Positions 13,943 to 22,769 of a stretch of DNA of 54,680 nt are shown piece by piece. Each line of letters opens with the position of its first letter. Position 1 is the stretch's first letter. Under the pieces are notes generated by a model. That model was not told where the DNA came from. It worked only from the letters and a program-made list of their open reading frames with translations, and made no database searches. This DNA is from JBBAAW01 sp964574405 (GTDB taxonomy: Bacteria; Patescibacteriota; WWE3; UBA101185; UBA10185): NCBI GenBank assembly GCA_964574405.1, contig CAZNNN010000003.1, positions 1 through 54,680 of the forward strand, written 5' to 3'. The translations under genes and the position numbers were made by a program.

Positions 13943-16148
13943 CAGGCGTTCCAGGCTTGGTTAACGGCTCTTGAACAACCGGAGCTTTTGGTGCGGTAGT
14001 TCCAGCCTTTTCAAGGGCTTCCACGCTTGGTTTAGCTTTTGCTTCCGCATCTGCCGTTTCAGCAATTAGTTTGTTAACCGCTTCTAGATCCAAAGCTACT
14101 TGTTTATAATCTGGACTATCTTTTTCCACCAAACTTTGTGCCACTTCAAATTCAGCCTTTGCGTCGGTATAGGCTTTAAGTTTAAACAGGGAATAGGCTA
14201 GGTTATAGCGAGCATTAGCATAGTCGCTCTTAAGATTAACCGCCTGCTTAAACAAATTACCAGCAGATAAGTAATCTTCCTTGGCAAAATAAATTCCGCC
14301 CAGCTCTACGCGTAAAACAGGGTTAGTTGGGTCAAGCTGAATGGCGGTGTTGTAAGCCTGAATAGCAAATTGATCTGCATCTTTGGCTGCTGGAATTAAG
14401 AATTTGTAAATTTGTGCTCTGGCTACCCAGTTTGCACTGTCAAGAGGATTTAGAGTTTCAGAAGCAAATTTAATGTTTCGTAACGCCTGTGCCAAAAGAT
14501 TTTGAGCGGTGGTTTTTTCTTGGTCGCTCAAGTCCTGTTTGGAGCTTAAGGATTGTGCTAACGCCAAATTAGTGTCGGCATAAATCCTATGATACTCGCT
14601 CCTTTGCGCATTAATAGAAATGGCTTTTACTTGGTAGTCGTACGACTTGGAGACATCCTGCTTGGAGGCCGAGGTTATAGCTTTGCGCATGTAGTACTCT
14701 GGCGCGTACTGTAGGTAAGCTTGGTATATGCCAAACCCTGCCAACGCCAAAATAGGAATAGATATGATATATTGTAACAATTCTTTTTTAGCTAAAATAG
14801 GACTTTCTATAATGCTGACGCCTTCGGAGTCGGTGCGTGATTCCAAAGAAAGTGTCCACAATTTAGCCCATGATTTGTTAGTATTTAACGCCGATTCTGC
14901 TGTTAAAAGTCCCATTAAAGTAAACATAAGAAAAGCCAGTTGAAAGCTGGTGTAGCCCAGCAGTAGGGCAGTAAGTGAGGCTATAAGCCCAGCAGAAAGC
15001 ACCACAGAAAGTCCTTTATACGCGTCGTTAACCTTAATAGATTTAAATGCCAATCTAATAAGGGTAGAAATTAAGGCAAGATATGCCAAAAGTCCAAAAA
15101 TACCCAGCGTAGAGATGATGTTAAAGACCTCATTGGCTGGTTTGTCAAAATTAACATTCCAAGTGGGGGTATAGTTTTGGCTAAGCGTTTTGTATCTAGG
15201 GTAATTTAGATGAAAAGTACCTACACCCGAACCAAAAATGGGGAAATCACGCAAAGTGGTGGACGACACAATCCACGATTCTTGTACGGAGGGCAGAACT
15301 TCTTTTGGGTAGGCTCTCTGCAGAACGAACCTTGTTTGTGGAACTATAAAAAACAACGCTATAAAGGTTACTAACGCTCCTACAGCAGGAAAGAGGTACA
15401 TTTTACTTTTAGCCACGCTTTCACTGGGTGACTTTAACACCATAAGTCCTGCCAGCAGGGTAGCCCCTGCTGTAAAAGCTACACCGCCAAAAACCGCCAG
15501 AGCTACAAAGTCTAAAATAGAGATAGCTAAAGTTACGCTTTTTTTAACGGGCGATTTCATGTTAATTGTTAACGAGGCGCTAACTATTAAACCCACCAGT
15601 AAGGATGTGGCAAGGCTAGTACTAGACCCGGCAAGAAGAAAACCCCTTTGATTAAACAGATGCAAAAAGGGGATGGTGAGCCCGTAGTAATTTACCAGGG
15701 AAAGTAAAGCTGGAACGGCTGTTCCTACTGAAATGCCCCACAAAACTACTCTTATTTTTCTTGCCGAGTCTACATTGGTTGAGACCGCGTAATAGTAAAA
15801 GTAAAGGGCAACAAACCCAAATAGGCTAGGAAACCAGCGTCCATAAGAGCCAAACAGGCTAGAAGTTTTATCTAGGGAGGTTACAGCGGAAAGGATAAAG
15901 CTTACTAACACAAGAAGTAACGCAAAATCCACTGGCGATTTAGTAAAGTAAACTTTCTTTTCGACTATCATTTTGGCGCACCAAAGTACTGCCATAGCTA
16001 CTGTGGCTGCTACAAAAAAGTAAAGCTTGTTAAATTCAAAGTACTCGTAGGTTATGGGTAAAAAGAATATTGGTGTTAAAAATGTTACCAACACAATTAG
16101 CCCAAATATTAAGTTGTTAAGTTTGTCCAGGACAGTATTTTTGTTCAT
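13932..16148 (-). CDS. O-antigen ligase/polymerase family protein with TPR domain (copy 2)
   Basis: 738 aa. About 11-12 TM segments fill residues 10-470. A Wzy_C-type loop holds TTLRDFPIFGSGVGTFHLNY and YTPTWNVNFDKPANEVFNI, where Asn replaces the His of the gene at 4989. The C-terminal third is TPR-rich (QAYNTAIQLDPTNPVLRVEL, then SAGNLFKQAVNLKSDYANAR) and ends in a Pro-rich tail. Probably a glycan ligase/polymerase or protein O-oligosaccharyltransferase. Upstream TTGACA, 16 bp, TAATTG lies 7 nt before the ATG. Confidence 0.85.
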   Translation of the reverse strand: MNKNTVLDKLNNLIFGLIVLVTFLTPIFFLPITYEYFEFNKLYFFVAATVAMAVLWCAKMIVEKKVYFTKSPVDFALLLVLVSFILSAVTSLDKTSSLFGSYGRWFPSLFGFVALYFYYYAVSTNVDSARKIRVVLWGISVGTAVPALLSLVNYYGLTIPFLHLFNQRGFLLAGSSTSLATSLLVGLIVSASLTINMKSPVKKSVTLAISILDFVALAVFGGVAFTAGATLLAGLMVLKSPSESVAKSKMYLFPAVGALVTFIALFFIVPQTRFVLQRAYPKEVLPSVQESWIVSSTTLRDFPIFGSGVGTFHLNYPRYKTLSQNYTPTWNVNFDKPANEVFNIISTLGIFGLLAYLALISTLIRLAFKSIKVNDAYKGLSVVLSAGLIASLTALLLGYTSFQLAFLMFTLMGLLTAESALNTNKSWAKLWTLSLESRTDSEGVSIIESPILAKKELLQYIISIPILALAGFGIYQAYLQYAPEYYMRKAITSASKQDVSKSYDYQVKAISINAQRSEYHRIYADTNLALAQSLSSKQDLSDQEKTTAQNLLAQALRNIKFASETLNPLDSANWVARAQIYKFLIPAAKDADQFAIQAYNTAIQLDPTNPVLRVELGGIYFAKEDYLSAGNLFKQAVNLKSDYANARYNLAYSLFKLKAYTDAKAEFEVAQSLVEKDSPDYKQVALDLEAVNKLIAETADAEAKAKPSVEALEKAGTTAPKAPVVQEPLTKPGTPVTP

Positions 16149-16240
16149 GGTCTAACAATTACATATCGCAAAGAGTTTGTCAAGGGGTATTTTCCCGTAA
16201 CGGTAGCAAGGTATAAATGTTGTAACAACGGGACTTTCTT

Positions 16241-16906
16241 CTAATTAGAGATCCACCAGCTAAATTCTGCATCGTAAGAAGTTGGGGCGTCCAGTTCTAG
16301 ATAAAAGCCTTCAAAAGGAACCTTAGAGGAAATCCAATATCTTACCGCGGGGGAATAGTTTTGATTAAAGGTAATGTTTATTCTGGAATTAAGTTTTACG
16401 CTTTCACTTTTAATATACACTCTGCTTTGATCCTTTGGCACATAGGTGGTACCACTATCGGTAAGGTATTTTTTATCTAGCTCCAAAGTCCTTTTAATTA
16501 AATCTGATTTTGACTTGCCAATAGGTAAAAAGCCCAAACCAGCAAAAACCGTGAGGCAAAAAAGAACAAAGAGGGTTATTTTTAGTATTTTAGGAGAGGG
16601 AGTTAAGATTCTTGCTACCTTTATAGCATTAGCTCCGGTGTTGGCAGAAAGCCCCCGTATTTTTTTGGCCACTGCCTCGTTACTTAAGCCCAAACCTTTA
16701 AGTTTTTCAATTTCTAAAAGGGTATCCATGGCGGAAGCAGGATAATGGCCTGTTACCTCACTGCCGTTAACTTTTCTTTGCATGTGAGGCAAAAGCCCTA
16801 GTTTGGTGTAGTATCTTAACCGATTATAGGGATCGCCCTTGCCAAAGTCTACCCCTTTTTTTACCGCCAGTTCAATAAATTTTTCTATCGAGAGTAATTC
16901 TTCCAT
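16241..16906 (-). CDS. Membrane-bound MerR-like regulator
   Basis: 221 aa. The N-terminus (about 1-85) is a MerR-type winged helix: RLRYYTKLGLLPHMQRKV, then MDTLLEIEKLKGLGLSNEAV. A single TM follows (about 107-127, LKITLFVLFCLTVFAGLGFL) and then about 90 residues of predicted extracytoplasmic beta-rich domain with aromatic C-terminus FSWWISN. This is a ToxR/CadC-like plan: DNA binding inside, sensing outside. It is divergent from dprA, and the CTAGT palindrome shared by dprA and comEA lies between them, so a role in competence control is possible but only inferred. Confidence 0.75.
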   Translation of the reverse strand: MEELLSIEKFIELAVKKGVDFGKGDPYNRLRYYTKLGLLPHMQRKVNGSEVTGHYPASAMDTLLEIEKLKGLGLSNEAVAKKIRGLSANTGANAIKVARILTPSPKILKITLFVLFCLTVFAGLGFLPIGKSKSDLIKRTLELDKKYLTDSGTTYVPKDQSRVYIKSESVKLNSRINITFNQNYSPAVRYWISSKVPFEGFYLELDAPTSYDAEFSWWISN

Positions 16907-16932
16907 AGTTTTATGCCCGCATTATACTAAAT

Positions 16933-16959
16933 TCTAGTTAAACTAGAGAATACCATCTT
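16933..16959 (+). promoter_or_regulatory. Putative competence box upstream of dprA
   Basis: TCTAGT-TAA-ACTAGA (16933-16947), two bases, then ATACCATCTT (16950-16959). The same arrangement with the same spacing precedes comEA at 22631-22658. It ends 14 nt before ATG 16974 and lies between dprA and the divergent MerR-like gene. Confidence 0.7.
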
Positions 16960-16973
16960 TACAAAGCTTTTTA

Positions 16974-17915
16974 ATGGGCTACATTTTCACCATGTTTAAG
17001 GATGCACAAGTTAGGTCAATAGATCGCTCATCGGTACAGTACCCAAAGCTGTTAACGGAAATACCTGACGCACCAAAGACGCTGTATTATTTGGGCGACT
17101 TTAAAGAGTCGCTTTTTAAAAACACTTTAGCAGTGGTAGGGAGTCGTGCGGTTACCTTATACGGCGAATGGGTGGTAAATAACCTTGTTAAAGAGGTAGC
17201 CCGCCAGGGTATAACAATAGTATCGGGCTTTATGTATGGGGTGGATGCGCTGGCTCACAAAGCGGCTTTAGAGGTGGCAGGTTCAACTATTGCGGTTATG
17301 GCTGGAGGCGTAGATCAGATTTTTCCTAATTATCAGGAGCAACTTTATTGGGACATTGTAGCCAAGGGTTTAGTGGTTTCTGAATTTTACAAAGAACCTG
17401 AATTGGGAAATTGGATGTTTGCTAAGCGCAACCGTATTGTAGCGGGGCTTTCTCACGCTACTTTAGTAGTGGAAGCGGCGGAAAAAAGTGGCTCGCTCAT
17501 TACCGCTTGTTACACTAAGGAGTACGGCAGACAACTCTTAACAGTACCCGCTAATTTAAATTCCAAAAATGCTGTTGGTACCACACAACTGTATAGAGGT
17601 GGGGCAAAGATGGTTACCTGTGCGGACGATATTCTAGCATTATTTTCGTATAATTACCGCGTTAATATTTCTGATGCGGTAAATAGGCGGTTATTATTAG
17701 GAGAAGCCGATGGGGATGCTCGGCAAGACGAAAACCCGCAGTATCAGGTTAACAGTCCAGAAAATATTTTAAATCTGCTTAAGTTGGAATCGCTAAGTGC
17801 GGACGAAATCACTTTAAAGTTAGGTATTTTGTCGTCAGATGTCCTTAAATATCTTACTGGATTAAGTTTGCAGGGGCAGGTGGGGGAGAAAGGCGGGCGG
17901 TATTATGCTTGTTAA
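16974..17915 (+). CDS. dprA: DNA-processing protein DprA/Smf
   Basis: 313 aa. The Rossmann-like DprA core is clear: AVVGSRAVTLYGEW near residue 55, VSGFMYGVDALAHKAAL, VMAGGVDQIFPNY, and KRNRIVAGLSHATLVVEAA followed by SGSLITA. A C-terminal winged-helix-like region (LLKLESLSADEITLKLGILS) is present. DprA binds incoming single-stranded DNA during transformation and loads RecA. The first in-frame ATG is used; a second lies 18 bp later. The 3' end overlaps comM by 11 bp, so the two are co-translated. Confidence 0.95.
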   Translation: MGYIFTMFKDAQVRSIDRSSVQYPKLLTEIPDAPKTLYYLGDFKESLFKNTLAVVGSRAVTLYGEWVVNNLVKEVARQGITIVSGFMYGVDALAHKAALEVAGSTIAVMAGGVDQIFPNYQEQLYWDIVAKGLVVSEFYKEPELGNWMFAKRNRIVAGLSHATLVVEAAEKSGSLITACYTKEYGRQLLTVPANLNSKNAVGTTQLYRGGAKMVTCADDILALFSYNYRVNISDAVNRRLLLGEADGDARQDENPQYQVNSPENILNLLKLESLSADEITLKLGILSSDVLKYLTGLSLQGQVGEKGGRYYAC

Positions 17916-19434
17916 GGTTAAGTCAGCCTATTTTTTTGGGATTGAGACCTTTGATGTTGATGTGGAGGTAAATATTTTAGATCGCAGTATGCCTGGCTTT
18001 GAGATTGTGGGCTTAGCGGGTAGGGAAGTAGTAGAGAGTAGAGAAAGGGTAAAAAACGCCATTATTAACGCTTTTAATGAATTTCCACACGGAAAAAAGA
18101 TTGTAATAAATTTGGCGCCTGCCGATGTGCCAAAAGAAGGAGCTTACTACGATTTACCCATTGCGGCATCAATTATTAGCTATATGAAAGAGTTCACCTT
18201 TCCAGCGGACAGTGCTTTTTTTGGCGAAGTCTCCATGGACGGAAATGTTAGAAAAACCAAGGGGGTATTTTTGTTTGTTACTTTTGCAAAAGAGAATGGT
18301 CTAAATAATGTATTCATTCCAAGTTCTTGTTACGAGGAAGTGAGGGGTATTAAGGATGTAAATATTTATCCAATTTCTAATTTGCGCGATTTACTAAATT
18401 ATAATACTATTCGCCACGACGATTATATTTGTAGCGGAGAAAAATCTGTTTCCCGTAATCAAGATGGTCGTAATGAAGTGGACTTTAGCGATGTGATTGG
18501 GCAAGATATGGCAAAGCGAGCTTTAGAGATTTCCGCTTGTGGCGGACATAATATCTTAATGACCGGTAGTCCCGGTAGTGGAAAGTCCATGCTAGCCAAG
18601 GCACTCTGTTATATTTTACCTAACCTAGGATCACAAGAAGTTACCGAAGTTGCCAAGATTTATTCTGCGTGTGGGGTTTTTGATCCCAATATTTTTACGC
18701 ACAAGTTTAGACCTTATAGAAATCCACATCACACCATAAGTTATTCCGGAATGGTGGGCGGGGGACTCATTCCTCGTCCAGGGGAGATAAGTCTTGCTCA
18801 CAAGGGTGTGTTGTTTTTGGACGAGTTTTCTGAATTCCCCTCTTCAATAATTGAGTGTTTGCGTCAACCCATGGAAGATGGCTCTATCACCATAGCTCGC
18901 AGTAGGGGAAGCGTTAAACTTCCGTGTGATTTTACACTAGTGGCGTGTTCCAACCCCTGCCCGTGCGGTTTTGCTGGCGAGAGAAAAACGGCGTGTACCT
19001 GCAAACCTCCGGATATAGCCAGATATAAAAAGAAACTTTCAGGTCCAATTTTAGATAGGATAGATCTTTTTGTGCGGGTTTGGAATCCAAGTTTAGATAA
19101 AATTATTGGCGCAGAGGCTTTTCTCAAGTCGCAAGAAAAGGTGTCCCCCAAGATAAAAGAGCGGGTAGAAGCTGTGCGACGCATTCAGGAACAAAGGTTT
19201 AAGGACGATGGGATAACTGTAAACGCCAGAATGCCCAATACTTTAGTAAAAAAATACTGTCAATTAAATTCGTTGTGCGGAGATTTGCTAGATAAATCAG
19301 TGCAAAAATATAACTTATCGCCTAGAAGTGTATACAAAGTTATTAAGGTAGCCAGAACTATTGCGGATATGGAAGGCGTTCCTACAATAACCGTATCCCA
19401 TCTAGCGGAGTCGATTCAATATAAAAATATATGA
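17905..19434 (+). CDS. comM: ComM/YifB family Mg-chelatase-like ATPase
   Basis: 509 aa. An N-terminal Lon-protease-like fold (about 1-170, with GREVVESRERVKNAIINAF and INLAPADVPKEGAYYDLPIA) is followed by the Mg-chelatase AAA+ module: Walker A GSPGSGKS (about 220), Walker B GVLFLDEFSEF, a CNPCPCG motif and the C-terminal sensor helix. ComM is a hexameric helicase that promotes branch migration during natural transformation. It is translationally coupled to dprA, which supports this role. Confidence 0.95.
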   Translation: MLVKVKSAYFFGIETFDVDVEVNILDRSMPGFEIVGLAGREVVESRERVKNAIINAFNEFPHGKKIVINLAPADVPKEGAYYDLPIAASIISYMKEFTFPADSAFFGEVSMDGNVRKTKGVFLFVTFAKENGLNNVFIPSSCYEEVRGIKDVNIYPISNLRDLLNYNTIRHDDYICSGEKSVSRNQDGRNEVDFSDVIGQDMAKRALEISACGGHNILMTGSPGSGKSMLAKALCYILPNLGSQEVTEVAKIYSACGVFDPNIFTHKFRPYRNPHHTISYSGMVGGGLIPRPGEISLAHKGVLFLDEFSEFPSSIIECLRQPMEDGSITIARSRGSVKLPCDFTLVACSNPCPCGFAGERKTACTCKPPDIARYKKKLSGPILDRIDLFVRVWNPSLDKIIGAEAFLKSQEKVSPKIKERVEAVRRIQEQRFKDDGITVNARMPNTLVKKYCQLNSLCGDLLDKSVQKYNLSPRSVYKVIKVARTIADMEGVPTITVSHLAESIQYKNI

Positions 19435-19504
19435 CATAAATTGTAACTAACACAAATAAATAGTAGCGGGGATACAAATATTACCCAAAACTGATTAATG
19501 GGTA

Positions 19505-19532
19505 TTGACATTTTCCCCGTACGCGGTATTAT
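19505..19532 (+). promoter_or_regulatory. Promoter of the arsR-like gene
   Basis: TTGACA (19505-19510), 16 bp, TATTAT (19527-19532), seven nt before ATG 19540. It lies inside the longer open frame starting at 19498, so that longer start is rejected. Confidence 0.7.
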
Positions 19533-19539
19533 GCTTGGT

Positions 19540-19842
19540 ATGATGAATTTTGTAAAAATTTCCAAAGCAATGTCCGACAAGAACAGGCTTAAAATCTTGG
19601 AGATGCTCTCCGAGAATGAGCAAAAAGTTGGAGTTGTGTCCGAAAAGCTTGGAGTAGAGGAAAATCTTGCCTCTCACCATCTTAGAGTCCTTTCTGGACT
19701 TGGCTTTTTAAAGAGCGATAAGAGGGGGAGGGAAGTGTACTACAAGCTAAATACCCCAAAGATAGTGTCTTTGTTGGTGGACCTCCAAAAGAACAGTGCC
19801 TTTAAGGCTATCTTGCACGAGGCTGTTGCTGAAGTGAAATAA
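19540..19842 (+). CDS. ArsR-family winged-helix regulator
   Basis: 100 aa from ATG 19540. Classic ArsR layout: MSDKNRLKILEMLSENEQKV, recognition region LGVEENLASHHLRVLSGLGF, wing KSDKRGREVYYKLN. There is no Cys-x-Cys metal site; the protein has no Cys at all, so it is not a standard thiol-based metal sensor. It stands alone between comM and leuS, and its regulon cannot be read from the window. Confidence 0.88.
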   Translation: MMNFVKISKAMSDKNRLKILEMLSENEQKVGVVSEKLGVEENLASHHLRVLSGLGFLKSDKRGREVYYKLNTPKIVSLLVDLQKNSAFKAILHEAVAEVK

Positions 19843-19887
19843 CTAGTCGGTTCAGATTTGTTTTGTAAACATCTCTGTTCGACGCCT

Positions 19888-19916
19888 AAACCCTCCGCCA
19901 AGTGTGGAGGGTTTTT
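19888..19916 (+). terminator. Rho-independent terminator after the arsR-like gene
   Basis: AACCCTCC, loop GCCAAGTGT, GGAGGG followed by five T. It sits between the convergent arsR-like and leuS genes and is the clearest protein-gene terminator in the window. Confidence 0.85.
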
Positions 19917-19925
19917 GTAATCTAT

Positions 19926-22415
19926 TTAATTAGTAGTAACGCTCACTATTTTGTTTTTTACCACTAAGAATTTTCCGATGGTCTTACTTTCAAAGTACTT
20001 CGTTAGTTTAACATCGTTGAGTATTTTTCCTCTGAGGCTATTTTCGTCATCGTTGACTGTTGTCTCAATTTGTCCGCGAACTTTACCGTTTATCATAACA
20101 GGCAAAAGCCTGGAGGTGTTTATATTTTGAGTTTTGTCAAACTCTGGCCACGCTTGCCAATGCACGCTGTTGTTCTTGTCCCAGGTAGCGAAACCGTTAA
20201 TTTCTTGCCACAGCTCTTCTGCTACAAAGGGCATAAAGGGGGCAATTACTTTTATAAAGCCTTTCCAGGTTTCAATATCAATTGTTTCTGCCTTTTTAAG
20301 GTCGTTTACAAAAATCATAATCTCACTTATGGCTGTATTCATTTTTAAGGCTTCGCACATTCCCGTGATATTTTTTACCATTTTGTTGTAGAACTTTTTA
20401 ATTACTTCCGACTCGTTGTCTTGTTTAACTTTTTCTTTAAGCTCGTAAATGTTTTTAACTAGTCGCCACATGGCTTTTATAGTGTTTTCGTTCCAGGGGA
20501 AGGTGGCGTCATACGGACCTAAAAATGCTATGGCGAGCCTGGCTGCATCGGCACCGTAATTTTCTACCAGATCGGAGGGCATAACTACATTGCCGTATCT
20601 CTTGGACATTTTTTTACCGTCCGGACCAAGCAAAAGCCCGCCCGTCATCCGCCATTTATAAGGTTCTGGTGTGGGAACAAGACCTTTGTCGTACAAAAAT
20701 CTATGCCAAAAGCGCGAATATAGCAGGTGGACTGTTGTGTGACCGCCGTCCCCAAAATACTTGTCCACCGGAAGCCAGTATTTTAACTTCTCATAATCGG
20801 CAAAGGCGTTATTGTTGTGCGGATCAATATATCTTAAAAAGTACCAGCTAGAACCTGCCCAGGTTGGCATGGTTTGAGTTTCTCTTTTAGCAGGTTTTCC
20901 TTGGCTGTCCACGGTATTTACCCAATCTGTGAGTTTAGATAGGGGAGGGGAGCCATCCGCCTGAGGCTGAAAATCTTTAGAAGAGGGAAGTTTAAGGGGG
21001 AGTTTTTTGTGAACTTCTTCCATGTTTTCTGTGGAAACAATAGCTTCTATATTGCCGTTTTCTTTATAAACTAGGGGAATAGGTTCGCCCCAGTAGCGTT
21101 GCCTGGAAAAAATCCAATCGCGCATCTTATAGGTGGTGGCTTTTTTACCTTTATTTTCTTTCTCTAATCGGTTTATTGCTATCGCGGAAAAGTTTTGGGA
21201 TGCTGTTCCGTTATATTCCACAGAATTAACCATTGTACCAACGCCTGTGTGAATAGTACCCTCCGCTGTTTTTTCTGTTGGTTTAATTACTTCCACAACA
21301 TCCAGGCCGTATTTTCTGGCAAAGGCAAAATCTCTCTCGTCGTGGGCAGGAACTCCCATAATAGATCCTGTTGCATAGTCCATTAAAATATAATCTGCTA
21401 CAAAAATGGGAATCTTGCGCGTCACCTCGTCAAAAGGATGTTTGGCAAAAATCCCTTTAATCTGCATACCGGATTTTTCTTTTTCTGCCTGCCTTTCCAT
21501 GTCGGAGCGGTCTTTTGCCTTGTCCACATACGCCAAAACTTCATCTTTGTTTGTCGACGCATCTGCTAGAGTTTTAACTGCAGGATGTTCTGGCGCAATA
21601 GCCAAAAAAGTTATTCCAAACAAGGTATCGGGTCGAGTTGTAAAAACTTTTAGTTGATTAATTTCTTTACCCGTTTCATCTGTTATTTTAAACTCCACTT
21701 CCGCCCCCTCACTTTTACCAATCCAATTTTTTTGCGCAGTCTTTATATAATCGGGAAAGTTTGTTTCTTCCAGTCCAGCTAAGAGTTTTTGGGCGTATCT
21801 AGGCATCTTTAGCACCCATTGTTTAAATATTTTTCTTTCTACACGGTTGCCATCTCTTTCTGCAATTTTCTCGCCGTTAGATCCGTTTATTACTTCCTCT
21901 TCTGCTAGAATTCCCAGCGTTTTGGACCACCAAACAGAGGTTTCTTTAAACTCTGCCAAACCGGCTTCATACAATTTTAAAAAGATCCATTGCGTCCATT
22001 TATAAAAATCAGGTTCGCAGGTATTAATTTCTCGATTCCAGTCAAAGCTGTATCCCATATCCTGGAGGGATTTTTTAAATCCTTTGGACAATTCGGCAAT
22101 AACTTCCTGCGGTGTTTTGTTGGCTTTTATAGCGTAACCCTCTGTGGGTAGTCCAAAAGAGTCCCAGCCCATGGGATATAAAACATTGTAGCCCCGCATC
22201 TTTAGAAACTTTGAGTACATGTCTGGTACGGTATAACGCATCATGTGTCCGGCGTGTAAGTAAGGACCGGAAGGGTAGGGGAGTTCAGCTAAAATGTATT
22301 TTTTAGGTTTGGGGGAAAAGTCCACCGCCTCGTAAATGTTGTCCGCATACCATTTTTCTTTCCAAATAGCTTCAATTTTTTTATGATCGTACTTAATATT
22401 TTTTTCCTGCGACAT
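19926..22415 (-). CDS. leuS: Leucyl-tRNA synthetase
   Basis: 829 aa, normal length for bacterial LeuRS. Class I signature HAGH at residues 54-57 within LPYPSGPYLHAGHM; KMSKR near residue 600 (GPDGKKMSKRYGN). The CP1 editing domain is present, with the conserved Asp in GVPAHDERDFAFA, and the tRNA-binding C-terminus ends in LLPVMINGKVRGQI plus a small domain. It charges tRNA-Leu. A TAAAAT box lies six nt before the ATG, so translation is probably leaderless. Confidence 0.97.
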   Translation of the reverse strand: MSQEKNIKYDHKKIEAIWKEKWYADNIYEAVDFSPKPKKYILAELPYPSGPYLHAGHMMRYTVPDMYSKFLKMRGYNVLYPMGWDSFGLPTEGYAIKANKTPQEVIAELSKGFKKSLQDMGYSFDWNREINTCEPDFYKWTQWIFLKLYEAGLAEFKETSVWWSKTLGILAEEEVINGSNGEKIAERDGNRVERKIFKQWVLKMPRYAQKLLAGLEETNFPDYIKTAQKNWIGKSEGAEVEFKITDETGKEINQLKVFTTRPDTLFGITFLAIAPEHPAVKTLADASTNKDEVLAYVDKAKDRSDMERQAEKEKSGMQIKGIFAKHPFDEVTRKIPIFVADYILMDYATGSIMGVPAHDERDFAFARKYGLDVVEVIKPTEKTAEGTIHTGVGTMVNSVEYNGTASQNFSAIAINRLEKENKGKKATTYKMRDWIFSRQRYWGEPIPLVYKENGNIEAIVSTENMEEVHKKLPLKLPSSKDFQPQADGSPPLSKLTDWVNTVDSQGKPAKRETQTMPTWAGSSWYFLRYIDPHNNNAFADYEKLKYWLPVDKYFGDGGHTTVHLLYSRFWHRFLYDKGLVPTPEPYKWRMTGGLLLGPDGKKMSKRYGNVVMPSDLVENYGADAARLAIAFLGPYDATFPWNENTIKAMWRLVKNIYELKEKVKQDNESEVIKKFYNKMVKNITGMCEALKMNTAISEIMIFVNDLKKAETIDIETWKGFIKVIAPFMPFVAEELWQEINGFATWDKNNSVHWQAWPEFDKTQNINTSRLLPVMINGKVRGQIETTVNDDENSLRGKILNDVKLTKYFESKTIGKFLVVKNKIVSVTTN

Positions 22416-22451
22416 GGGGGGATTTTAACTCTTTTTTTTGACATAGGCAAC

Positions 22452-22567
22452 TGCGTTAATTATGCGGTGTATAGTTGCTAATTATTAACGCGTAATAAAC
22501 GAACCGAGACTACTTATGCGTTAAATAGCAGGTTTATACGGTTATATGACCACGCATTATTAACGCA
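22452..22567. repeat. Cluster of GCGTTAAT sites, including two inverted 15-bp copies
   Basis: TGCGTTAATTATGCG (22452-22466) recurs inverted, 14 of 15 identical, at 22553-22567. Between them lie the near-palindrome TTATTAACGCGTAATAA (22482-22498) and ATGCGTTAAAT (22517 onward). No coding potential is seen in the 355-bp leuS-comEA interval, so this looks like a multi-site protein-binding region. Confidence 0.6.
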
Positions 22568-22630
22568 TTGTCGTGCTGTATTTAGGTTAAAGTGCGGGGA
22601 ACATTCGTTGCATCCCGTAGTCGCCATGAA

Positions 22631-22658
22631 TTCTAGTGATACTAGAATATACCATCTT
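22631..22658 (+). promoter_or_regulatory. Putative competence box upstream of comEA
   Basis: TTCTAGT-GAT-ACTAGAA (22631-22647), with ATACCATCTT at 22649-22658. Counting from ACTAGA, the gap is two bases, exactly as upstream of dprA. Both copies are followed by a CTTTTTAA stretch. The comEA start is 112 bp downstream, unlike dprA where it is 15 bp. Confidence 0.7.
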
Positions 22659-22729
22659 GTAACTTTTTAAACCTGTGGTATTTTGCAAGTGCAAGACTCC
22701 ACTGTAATTTTAGGAGACGAGCAAAAGAG

Positions 22730-22756
22730 GAAGCCGAGGACGCAGTCCGAGGCTTC
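22730..22756 (+). promoter_or_regulatory. Hairpin in the comEA leader
   Basis: GAAGCC, GA, GGAC, triloop GCA, GTCC, GA, GGCTTC: two perfect stems separated by a GA/GA internal loop able to form tandem sheared G-A pairs. It ends 13 nt before ATG 22770 and could affect translation start. Confidence 0.6.
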
Positions 22757-22769
22757 TCATTTATGAAGC

